Below are positions 1 to 8,949 of a DNA stretch of 17,907 nucleotides, in pieces; within the stretch, counting starts at the first letter, position 1; each line of letters starts with the position of its first letter. Position numbers and translations under genes: made by a program. Location of the stretch: contig JBHHZJ010000073.1 in NCBI GenBank assembly GCA_046758005.1, positions 1 to 17,907 on the forward strand, given 5' to 3'. This DNA is from JBHHZJ01 sp046758005. Lineage in GTDB: Bacteria; Pseudomonadota; Alphaproteobacteria; Kiloniellales; J153. The notes under the pieces are model-generated. The model saw only the letters and a list, made by a program, of their open reading frames with translations. It ran no database searches and was not told the DNA's origin.

Positions 1-54
1 CCGCACAGACCGGGCGTTTCAGAACTCCGGCCGCTCAGTTAACCGGACAGCAGT

Positions 55-127
55 GGACAGTATACTGTTTTTGATTGAGTTCTCTCCACCGCTGCCAATG
101 ATCGAGAACAAAAACTGTATACTGTCC
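55..127. repeat. Degenerate REP-like inverted repeat (GGACAGTATACT family)
   Basis: The arms are 55-72 (ggacagtatactgttttt) and 110-127. They are reverse complements over 18 nt with one mismatch, separated by 37 nt. An inner pair, gttctc (79-84) and gagaac (104-109), could extend the hairpin with a bulge. The outer 12 nt match the core of the perfect hairpin at 4885-4942, so the two belong to one repeat family. The A/T-rich arms stand out from the GC-rich surroundings. No transposase gene is adjacent. It could be a solitary REP/BIME-type element, or the ends of a very small decayed mobile element. Confidence 0.7.
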
Positions 128-241
128 CCTATTAAGGATCTGTTTTGACCAAGCCGGCCCGCCCTCTCGCCGGCCGGCCTTCGCCGCGCTCCCGAGGCTC
201 TGATGTCCGCCGCCGGCTGCAAGCGGACCTCGGCGCGGCAA

Positions 242-256
242 GCCCGAAATTCGGGC
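242..256. repeat. Short palindrome
   Basis: gcccgaa and ttcgggc are perfect complements around a single central A. No function can be assigned. It lies in the gene-poor stretch between the REP-like repeat and the small membrane ORF. Confidence 0.4.
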
Positions 257-290
257 ACAACGCGATTTCCGAGTCCACGACCTGGCCCTT

Positions 291-312
291 TCGCCCGACG
301 GACATCGGGCGA
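291..312 (-). terminator. Hairpin just downstream of the small minus-strand ORF (possible terminator)
   Basis: tcgcccga and tcgggcga form a perfect 8-bp stem with a 6-nt loop. Read on the minus strand, it lies about 10 nt beyond the stop codon at 323. There is no U-tract, so it would be at best a non-canonical terminator or a 3'-end stabiliser. Confidence 0.3.
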
Positions 313-322
313 CGGCGGCACC

Positions 323-475
323 TCAAGCCGGATCGCGCGCGTCCTCCCGCTCGGCCGCCCCGGCCTCGCGCCCGGGCGCCGGCGGCGGCGGGGCCTTGAG
401 GCGCAGCACAAGGCAGGCGAGCGCCACGCCGAGCGCGCCCCACACGATGGCGGCGTGAAGGAATGCGCTGTCCAT
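323..475 (-). CDS. Hypothetical 50-aa single-pass membrane protein
   Basis: I do not recognise this gene. The minus-strand reading frame runs from ATG (473-475) to TGA (323-325), 50 codons. It encodes one hydrophobic helix (about residues 4-25, with Trp12), then a basic turn (RLK), a run of four prolines and a charged C-terminal tail rich in Glu, Arg and Asp. That is the topology of a small inner-membrane protein with its tail in the cytoplasm. A GGGAGGT Shine-Dalgarno-like stretch precedes the ATG but sits unusually close (about 2 nt). The general look resembles small CcmD-like or other accessory membrane peptides, but no other cytochrome c maturation gene is nearby, so no function is proposed. 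GC-rich DNA produces chance ORFs of this size, so confidence is limited. Confidence 0.4.
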   Translation of the reverse strand: MDSAFLHAAIVWGALGVALACLVLRLKAPPPPAPGREAGAAEREDARDPA

Positions 476-553
476 GACCTCCCTGTCCTCGGCCCGGCGG
501 ACCCGGCGGCGGCGCCTGGGCGGATCATGCCGGCAACGCCTTAAGGCCGCGTT

Positions 554-587
554 ACGCCCCCCGCGGGTTTTCCGCCCCGGGGGGCGT
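554..587. repeat. GC-rich hairpin upstream of the coxL-like promoter
   Basis: acgcccccc (554-562) pairs with ggggggcgt (579-587), and gcgg (563-566) pairs with ccgc (572-575) around a gtttt loop, leaving a 3-nt bulge. It sits about 30 bp upstream of the -35 element at 620. There is no T-tract on either strand. It may isolate the coxL promoter from upstream transcription, or it may have no function. Confidence 0.4.
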
Positions 588-619
588 GCCGCGGCGCGGC
601 CGGGGCGCCAACTTTCCGG

Positions 620-648
620 TTGGAGCCGCCGCCCCCCTTGCCTATGAT
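620..648 (+). promoter_or_regulatory. Sigma-70-like promoter for the molybdenum hydroxylase gene
   Basis: TTGGAG (620-625) and TATGAT (643-648) are separated by exactly 17 bp. The predicted transcription start near 655 leaves a leader of about 35 nt before the ATG at 691. This is the best sigma-70-type match in the left half of the window. Confidence 0.6.
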
Positions 649-690
649 CGCGCCCGCGCGCGTCTCCCGACCACGAGCAGGGGTGTCTCC

Positions 691-3032
691 ATGGGCCAGT
701 TCGGCGTGGGCCAGGCCATGCGCCGGATCGAGGATCCGCGGCTCCTGACCGGCCGCGGGCGCTACACCGACGACATCCGCCTCGAGGGCGAGGCGGTCGG
801 CTTCGTCCTGCGCAGCCCGCACGCCCACGCGCAGATCGCCGCCATCGACACCGCCGCGGCGGCCGCCGCCCCCGGCGTCCTCGGGGTCTATACCGCCGCG
901 GATCTGGCCAGGGACGGCATCGGCGACATCACGTGCCTGACCCCGATGACCGGCAAGGGCGGCAGCGCCATGGCCCTGCCGACCCACCCGGTGCTCGCGC
1001 GCGGCCGGGTGCGCCACGTCGGCGACCCGGTCGCCTTCGTGGTCGCCGAGACGCTCGAACAGGCCAAGGACGCGGCCGAGCTGATCGAGGTCGACTACCG
1101 GGACCTGCCCGCGGTGGTCGACACGGGCGCGGCGCTCGACCCGGGCGCGCCGCGGATCTGGGACGAGGCGCCGCACAACCTCTGCCTGCACTGGGACCTG
1201 GGCGAGGAAGCCGCCACCGCGGCCGCCTTCGCCGGGGCCGCGCACGTGACGCGCCTGGAGCTGGTCAACAACCGCCTGGTCGTCAACCCGATGGAGCCGC
1301 GCAACGCGCTCGGCGTCTACGACGAGGCGAGCGGGCGCTTCACGCTCACCACCGGCAGCCAGGGCGCGCACAAGCTCAAGCCCCAGCTTGCCAGGGACAT
1401 CTTCCACGTGCCCGCCGAGCAGGTTCGCGTCGTGACGCCGGACGTGGGCGGCGCCTTCGGGATGAAGAATTTCCTGTTCGCCGAGCAGGTGCTGGTGCTG
1501 TGGGCGGCGCGCGCGCTCGGCCGGCCGGTGCGTTGGAACGGCGAACGGGGCGAGAGCTTCGTGAGCGACAGCCAGGGCCGCGACCACGTCGCCGCCGCCG
1601 AGCTGGCGCTCGACGCCGAGGGGCGCATCCTGGGCCTGCGCGCCTCGATCGTGGCCAACATGGGCGCCTATCTGTCCAACTTCGGGCCGTTCATCCCGAC
1701 CGGCTGCTGCCTCAAGATGCTCTCCGGGCTGTACCGCATCCCGGCCGTCTACGCCGAGGTGAAATGCGTCTTCACCAACACCGTGCCGGTCGATGCCTAC
1801 CGCGGCGCCGGCCGGCCCGAGGCGGCCTACATCGTGGAGCGCCTGATCGACGCGGCGGCGCGCGAGCTCGGCCTCGACCCGATCGAGCTGCGCCGGCGCA
1901 ACTTCGTCCGCGCGGCGCAGATGCCCTACGCGACGGCAACCGGCCTGATCTACGATTCGGGCGATTTTCCCGCGATGATGGAGCGCGCGCTCGAACGGAT
2001 CGACCACGCCGGCCTGCCCGCGCGCCGGGCGAAGGCCGTGGCTGAGGGCAAGCTGCGCGGCATCGGCCTTGCCTGCTACATCGAGGAGTGCGGCGGCAGC
2101 GGCCAGGAAGACGCCCGCGTGAGGCTCGACCCCGATGGCGAGGTCACGGTGTACGTCGGCACGCAGAACAACGGCCAGGGGCACGCCACCGCGTACACCC
2201 AGATCGTGGCCGACAGGCTGGGCCTGGCGCCCGAGCGGATCCGCATCCGCCAGGGCGACACCGACGAGCTGGCCTTCGGCGGCGGCACCGGGGGCTCGCG
2301 CTCGCTGCTCATGGGCGGCGGGGCGATCGCGGCGGCGGCGGACAAGGCGATCGAGCGCGCCCGGCGCGTGGCCGGCCACCTGCTCGAGGCGGCCGAGGCC
2401 GACCTGGAGTTCCGCGACGGGGCCTTCGCCGTCGTCGGCACCGACCGGCGCGTCGGCCTGGCCGAGATCGCCAAGGCCACGCATGCGGGCGCCGGCCTGC
2501 CGGAGGAGCTGCGCCGGCCGATCAACGAGGCCGCCCGGCATCAGGATGCGCTCAACACCTACCCCAACGGCTGCCACGCCTGCGAGGTCGAGGTCGACCG
2601 CGCGACCGGCCTGGCGCGCATCGTGCGCTTCGTGATCGTCGACGACTTCGGCACGCTGGTGAACCCGCTGCTCGCCGCCGGGCAGGTGCACGGCGGCACG
2701 GTGCAGGGCATCGGCCAGGCGCTGCTCGAGCGCACGGTCTACGATCCGGAGAGCGGCCAGCTGCTCACCGGCTCGTTCATGGACTACTGCATGCCGCGCG
2801 CCGACGACGTGCCCATGATCGAGCTCACCATGGTCGAGGACTTCCCGTGCGCGACCAACCCGATGGGCGCCAAGGGCGCGGGCGAGGCCGGCTCGATCGG
2901 CGCCTCGCCGGCGGTGATCAACGCGATCGTCGATGCGCTCGGCCCGCTCGGCGTGCGCCACATCGACATGCCGGCCACGCCGGAGCGGGTCTGGCGCGCC
3001 ATCCGGGAGGCCGAGGCCCGCGGGGCCGGCGC

Positions 3033-3036
<4 letters not shown>
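691..3036 (+). CDS. Molybdenum hydroxylase large subunit, form II CoxL-like (xanthine dehydrogenase/aldehyde oxidase family)
   Basis: The 781-aa protein is the molybdopterin-cytosine-dinucleotide binding subunit of the xanthine dehydrogenase/CO dehydrogenase family. The residue-369 motif AYRGAGR is diagnostic of form II CoxL-like enzymes. True form I CO dehydrogenases have AYxCSFR, so CO oxidation should not be assumed. Other family motifs are present: GGAFGMK (253-259), TQNNGQGH (491-498) in the cofactor-binding region, GGTGGSRS (531-538), and KGAGEAG (728-734), whose Glu732 matches the catalytic base. Length is normal for the family. The frame is open further upstream, but I chose ATG 691 because the protein family begins there and a promoter lies at 620-648. 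No FAD (CoxM) or 2Fe-2S (CoxS) subunit gene is adjacent, so the electron-transfer partners must be encoded elsewhere. The stop codon overlaps the next gene's start (ATGA), implying coupled translation with the CysQ-like phosphatase. Confidence 0.9.
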
Positions 3037-3872
<836 letters not shown>

Positions 3873-3939
3873 CCCGGCTCATCGGGCGGGAAGGCGCCGG
3901 GCGCCCGCGGCCGCCGGCGCGCCCTGCGCGGGCCGGGGA

Positions 3940-4578
3940 CTATTTCGCCAGGCGAAGGATCTCCCTGGCCAGCGCCTTGATCTCCTGCGCGGCGCGGCTG
4001 CGCGGCTGCATCTCCGCGGCCGCGAGCCCCTCGGCGAGCGCGCCGGCGAAGGCGACCCGGTTGCCGATGCGCGCGCGCGCGACCTTGGCGCCCAAGCGCT
4101 TGACCTCCGCGAACATCTCGTCGTTCAGGATGGCCCGCGCCGGCACGCGATTGAGCACCAGCAGCGCCGGCACGCCTTCCTGCGCCGCCAGCTCGAGCGT
4201 CGGCCGCGTGGCCCAGACGTCCATCGGCGAGGGCTGCACCGGCACGATCACCAGGTCCGCGCCGCGCACCGCGATCTTGGCCTCGGTCTCGGCGTGCGGC
4301 GGGCTGTCGATCAGGACCACGTCGTGGCCGTCGGCCAGACGCGAGATCTCGGTGCGCGCGCGCCAGCCCCTCACCGCGTTGAGCAGCAGGCCCGCGCCGG
4401 CCTCGCCGAAGGTCGCCTCGCGCACGCGGTACCAGGCGGTCAGCGACTGCTGCGGGTCGATGTCGATCAGCGCGACGCGGCGTTTGGCGGCGGTGAAGGC
4501 GACCGCCAGGTGGGCCGCCAGCGTCGTCTTGCCGGCGCCGCCCTTCTGCTGTGCGATGGTCAGGATCTTCGCGGCCAT
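3940..4578 (-). CDS. Orphan ParA/MinD-family P-loop ATPase
   Basis: The 212-aa protein has a deviant Walker A box KGGAGKTT (residues 12-19), with the signature lysine of ParA-type ATPases, a Walker A' region LIDIDPQQSL, and a Walker B segment DVVLIDSPP (86-94). The following QPSPMDVWA is typical of small ParF-like ParA proteins. Such ATPases form nucleotide-dependent dimers on DNA or membrane to position plasmids, chromosomes or protein clusters. No ParB, centromere-like repeat array or cargo gene is adjacent, so the partner is unknown. The frame is open further upstream. I chose the ATG at 4578 because the protein then starts directly at the first beta-strand and GCGGA lies 9-10 nt upstream. 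An in-frame ATG at 4587 is an alternative. The gene converges on cysQ, with 67 bp between stop codons. Confidence 0.85.
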   Translation of the reverse strand: MAAKILTIAQQKGGAGKTTLAAHLAVAFTAAKRRVALIDIDPQQSLTAWYRVREATFGEAGAGLLLNAVRGWRARTEISRLADGHDVVLIDSPPHAETEAKIAVRGADLVIVPVQPSPMDVWATRPTLELAAQEGVPALLVLNRVPARAILNDEMFAEVKRLGAKVARARIGNRVAFAGALAEGLAAAEMQPRSRAAQEIKALAREILRLAK

Positions 4579-4884
4579 GATGCGCATTCCGCGACTCGGG
4601 GGTTGGCGTTTCATTGTGCCCGGCGCCGGTCGCGCGCGCAAGGCGCGCCGCGTATATCATCCACCCGTTACGCTCTTGACCGCAGGAATCGGGAGAGGCA
4701 AAATAATTCTACGTGGCCGGGGAAAACCGGTGACGATTTAGCCGCCGCAGTGCCTATGCGGTGACTCAAGGCGCATCTCACGACCGCGGGTGGGATGGCG
4801 CCGAACGAGACAAACCAAGAGAGCAACAGCCCAGGAGCTGTCATTGAGTTGGCGGCTCCTGGCGTCGTTTGCGGGCGGTGCGGG
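4579..4884. other. Intergenic region without a recognisable gene; possible small RNA
   Basis: No convincing coding region is seen on either strand. On the plus strand TTGACC (4676-4681) lies 17 bp from CAAAAT (4699-4704), a weak promoter-like pair that does not lead to an obvious ORF. CCAGGAGC (4831-4838) pairs with GCTCCTGG (4855-4862) in an 8-bp stem with a 16-nt loop, followed by gtcgttt. A promoter-like pair followed about 150 nt later by a hairpin would fit a small RNA of 120-160 nt. I could not match it to any RNA family I know. Confidence 0.35.
4831..4862. repeat. 8-bp inverted repeat, possible weak terminator
   Basis: CCAGGAGC and GCTCCTGG are perfect complements 16 nt apart. On the plus strand a short T-containing stretch (gtcgttt) follows. 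On the minus strand the flank is also T-rich (gttgctctcttggtttg). It could terminate transcription in either direction between parA and sua5. Confidence 0.4.
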
Positions 4885-4942
4885 TATAATTGGGGACAGT
4901 ATACTTAATTCCTTTGAATTAAGTATACTGTCCCCAATTATA
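4885..4942. repeat. Perfect REP-like hairpin, GGGGACAGTATACT family
   Basis: The left arm 4885-4911 and right arm 4916-4942 are exact reverse complements over 27 nt around a 4-nt loop (cttt), so the 58-nt element folds back completely. The core is ggggacagtatacttaatt. The A/T-rich outer and inner parts contrast strongly with the surrounding DNA. The same GGACAGTATACT core occurs in the degenerate inverted repeat at 55-127. Elements of this design resemble REP sequences mobilised by REP-associated tyrosine transposases (IS200-like), but no such gene is in the window. The element lies 53 bp upstream of sua5. Confidence 0.85.
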
Positions 4943-4978
4943 ATATAGCGCGTTCAGGCCGACCGATCGCACGATCCC

Positions 4979-4987
4979 TGCTACACT
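4979..4987 (+). promoter_or_regulatory. Extended -10 promoter, probably leaderless, for sua5
   Basis: TGCTACACT (4979-4987) is an extended -10 box. Only a poor -35 (ccgacc around 4959) is seen. The ATG at 4996 lies 8 nt beyond the -10, about where transcription should start, and there is no Shine-Dalgarno sequence, so a leaderless mRNA is likely. Confidence 0.4.
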
Positions 4988-4995
4988 GCGCCGCC

Positions 4996-5994
4996 ATGAC
5001 TGGCCCCGGCGAACCCTCCAACGCACGCGCCGGCCGGGTGCGCCGGCCGGACCGGGCGGGCCTGGCCGAGGCGGCCCGGATCCTGCGCGCCGGCGGCCTG
5101 GTCGCCTTCCCGACCGAAACCGTCTACGGCCTGGGCGCGGACGCCACCGACGACCTGGCGGTCGCCGCGATCTTCGAGGCCAAGCGCCGGCCGCGTTTCA
5201 ATCCGCTGATCGTGCACGTCCCCGACGCCGCGGCGGCGGTGCGCGAGGTCGTCCTGGACGAGCGGGCGCGGGCGCTGGCCGCGCGCTTCTGGCCCGGGCC
5301 GCTCAGCCTCGTGCTGCCGCGCGCGCCGGCGTGCCGGGTCTCGCTCCTGTGCAGCGCCGGGCTCGCGAGCCTCGCGGTGCGCGCCCCGGCGCACGAGGTC
5401 GCGCAGGCGCTGCTGGGCGCGCTCGGCCGGCCGCTCGCCGCGCCCAGCGCCAACCCGGCGGGCGCACTCAGCCCGACCACGGCCGGGCACGTCGCGGCCG
5501 CCCTCGGCGCCGAGGTGCCGCTCGTTCTCGACGGCGGCCCGTGCCCGGTCGGCCTCGAATCGACGGTCCTCGACCTGACCGGGGAGACTCCCGTCATCCT
5601 GCGCCCGGGCGGGGTCACGCGCGAATCCCTGGAGGAGGCGATCGGCGCGGTCGAAACCGCGGGCGCGGGGGGCGCGGTCAAGTCGCCCGGCATGCTGAAC
5701 AGCCACTACGCCCCGGCCCTGCCCCTGCGCCTCGGGGCCGAGAGCGTCGCGCCGGACGAGGCGCTGCTCGCCTTCGGGCCCGATCCCCCGCCCGGCGCGG
5801 CCGCCACCGTGAACCTGAGCGAACGCGGCGATCCGAGGGAGGCCGCGGCCAACCTCTTCGCCGCGCTGCACGCCCTCGACCGCCCCGGTCTCAGGGGCAT
5901 CGCGGTAATGCCGATCCCCGAAGCGGGCCTCGGTGCGGCGATCAACGACCGCCTGCGCCGCGCCGCCGCGGGCAAGGGCCGATCCATGGCGTAA
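4996..5994 (+). CDS. L-threonylcarbamoyladenylate synthase (Sua5/TsaC family)
   Basis: The 332-aa protein makes threonylcarbamoyl-AMP from threonine, bicarbonate and ATP, the first step of the universal t6A37 modification of ANN-decoding tRNAs. The YrdC domain shows PTETVYGLG (residues 39-47) and KRRPRFNPL (63-71), the expected nucleotide and bicarbonate-binding loops. STVLDLTGE and ILRPGGVTRE follow near residues 190-210. The linker motif SPGMLNSHYAP (from residue 230) leads into a C-terminal Sua5 domain, so this is the long Sua5 form rather than the short TsaC form. The start at 4996 fits the extended -10 box just upstream and the length of the N-terminal tail. The stop codon lies inside a 12-bp tandem duplication. 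A dehydrogenase gene follows 74 bp downstream. Confidence 0.92.
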   Translation: MTGPGEPSNARAGRVRRPDRAGLAEAARILRAGGLVAFPTETVYGLGADATDDLAVAAIFEAKRRPRFNPLIVHVPDAAAAVREVVLDERARALAARFWPGPLSLVLPRAPACRVSLLCSAGLASLAVRAPAHEVAQALLGALGRPLAAPSANPAGALSPTTAGHVAAALGAEVPLVLDGGPCPVGLESTVLDLTGETPVILRPGGVTRESLEEAIGAVETAGAGGAVKSPGMLNSHYAPALPLRLGAESVAPDEALLAFGPDPPPGAAATVNLSERGDPREAAANLFAALHALDRPGLRGIAVMPIPEAGLGAAINDRLRRAAAGKGRSMA

Positions 5995-6008
5995 TACATG
6001 GCGTAATT
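5985..6008 (+). repeat. 12-bp tandem duplication over the sua5 stop codon
   Basis: catggcgtaata (5985-5996) is followed directly by catggcgtaatt (5997-6008), 11 of 12 identical. The first copy contains the sua5 TAA stop. The second copy places another TAA in the same frame, so the duplication creates a backup stop. It looks like a recent slippage or duplication event. Confidence 0.7.
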
Positions 6009-6068
6009 CCGGCGGTCGCTCTGCCGGGCCGCCTGGCCTTCGCCCGCGCCGCGCACTAGATTTGAGGC

Positions 6069-7511
<1,443 letters not shown>

Positions 7512-7545
7512 TCGCCGTCCCGGCCGCCTCAGCGGGAGGGCGCGC

Positions 7546-8385
7546 CTAATCCCTCACGCCCGGTGCCGCAGCCACGTTCGCAAAGGCACCGACGACGATA
7601 TCGCGCCGCGGCTTCGGTTCCGGATCGGGCGGGCCCTTGCGCGGCAGGAGCGCCAGCGGCGAGCCCGAAATCTCTCGGACGAGCTTTCGCACGATGGCCG
7701 AGGCGAAATCCCGGTAGCTGTCGGTGGTCATGACGAAGGCCCCCGTGCCTCCAATTACATGGTCCCTGTAGTACCGATCGAGCTGCCGGTCTTCGTTCAG
7801 GATCGCCAGCCCGTTTATCGTGATCCCCATGTCGACCGCCAGGTCCCGCTGGCCGGCGGGCCCCGTGCTCTGGTTGTGGCGCCCATCCCCCGATACGTCG
7901 ATCACCAGGCGCCGTCCCTCGAAACCGTTCCGTTCGAACTGACGCATCGAGAACTTGAGCGCGCCCGTGATCGAGGTGCTGGCGCCGACAAGAAGGCGCG
8001 GCGTGCGCTCCAACCGTCGGGCGAAGGTTCGGGCCGAATCGGCATCGTGGATCGCGGTCCAATCGAGCGCCATGCTCTGGTCCCAGTTGTCCGCCCACTG
8101 CACCAGGCAAACGGCGATTCCGCGATCGCCGGAGGCGCGGATCGCCGCGGTCACGCGAGGGTCGCGGAAAGCCCCGGCCAGCCCTTTCATTTGCAGGTCG
8201 AACTCCTCGCGGTCCACGCTGAACGAGGAGTCCACGGCCAGCACCAGCTCCAGTTCGACCGGCTCGGCCCCGGCGCCGGGCGCGGCGGCCAGCCACCCGA
8301 GACCCAGGATTGCGACCGCGAGCCGCGCCGTGCGCCGTCTGCGGGCCGGTCTGTCGGCGGGCGGAGAGGGAGGGTGCAGATGCAT
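7546..8385 (-). CDS. Exported DUF1194 protein with a von Willebrand A-like domain
   Basis: The 279-aa protein starts with a basic stretch (RRRRTAR), a hydrophobic core and an AxA-type cleavage site (PGAGA, about residue 40), so it should be exported to the periplasm. The mature part opens with the DUF1194 pattern ELELVLAVDSSFSVDREE. DSSFS (52-56) is the MIDAS metal-site signature DxSxS of VWA domains. The later STSITGAL and VIDVSGDGRHN segments supply the remaining MIDAS residues. VWA domains bind divalent metal and protein ligands; the role of DUF1194 proteins is not established. I used the ATG at 8385; the frame extends to a TTG at 8406, which would add seven residues. It converges on the dehydrogenase gene with a 34-bp gap. 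Confidence 0.8.
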   Translation of the reverse strand: MHLHPPSPPADRPARRRRTARLAVAILGLGWLAAAPGAGAEPVELELVLAVDSSFSVDREEFDLQMKGLAGAFRDPRVTAAIRASGDRGIAVCLVQWADNWDQSMALDWTAIHDADSARTFARRLERTPRLLVGASTSITGALKFSMRQFERNGFEGRRLVIDVSGDGRHNQSTGPAGQRDLAVDMGITINGLAILNEDRQLDRYYRDHVIGGTGAFVMTTDSYRDFASAIVRKLVREISGSPLALLPRKGPPDPEPKPRRDIVVGAFANVAAAPGVRD

Positions 8386-8949
8386 CGTGTCTCGACGCCC
8401 CGGCAAGCGGCTACGGTTCGCCGAGTCCGGGGCTTTTCCGGACTCATGTCAAGGCGGCTGCCCCGGATCACGTCGCGGCGCCATCGCGGCGCCGCTGCGG
8501 TGCTGCAGGGGATTCGTCCTTACCGACCGGAGCAGATCCGGGTCATCGCTCGCTCCGAGCGTACCGACGAAGCCGATGCGCCCGAAGCAGGCTTCCGGGT
8601 TTCCACGGCGCAAGCGGTTGAGATTTTCCCGATTCCTTCGCAAGCCGGCCCCGCCGACCCGTGCCCCGTCGCCCGGCTTCGCGAACAAGATCGGCCCCGC
8701 CCCGGAGGAGCCATCCATGCGCGATCCAAAAAACGGCTAAATTCCAGAGCGCTTATCATGTAACATGCCGCCTCGGTGGGCGACCCAAACAGCGGAAAAA
8801 CCCGCATCCCGGGGTCGGTACCGAAAAGGGAGGGAGTCGGTTTTTCACGACAACTCTGCCACCGAACTTCCACCAAACGGATGTGGTTGCCAGAGAGAAA
8901 TCTGGACGGCCCATCGACTTTGTTCACGAACCGGGGGAGGAGACGAGCA
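8386..8949. other. Long intergenic region between DUF1194 and the ABC transporter genes
   Basis: No recognisable gene is found in about 560 bp. On the minus strand gagtccgg (8423-8430) pairs with ccggactc (8438-8445) in an 8-bp hairpin near the 5' end of the DUF1194 message. A direct repeat, tcgcggcgcc, occurs twice around 8473-8496. An eight-codon mini-ORF with a strong Shine-Dalgarno is at 8717-8740. Around 8740-8770 the DNA is A/T-rich (taaattcc, ttatcatgtaac), which is the likeliest site for the transporter promoter, but I cannot pair good -35 and -10 boxes. Confidence 0.5.

Noticed and set aside
541..2961. Antisense open frame of about 806 codons opposite the CoxL-like gene
   Set aside because: The encoded sequence is a low-complexity mix of Arg, Ala, Gly, His and Asp, as expected from the shadow frame of a GC-rich gene. 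The plus strand carries clear molybdenum hydroxylase motifs throughout.
7759..8763. Plus-strand open frames opposite and beyond the DUF1194 gene
   Set aside because: They lie antisense to a gene with a signal peptide and MIDAS motif, show no family resemblance, and lack ribosome-binding sites.
8776..8949. N-terminal extension of the PotD-like protein by 58 residues
   Set aside because: The extension would precede the Tat signal, which must be near the N-terminus. A strong AGGAG sits 7 nt before the ATG at 8950.
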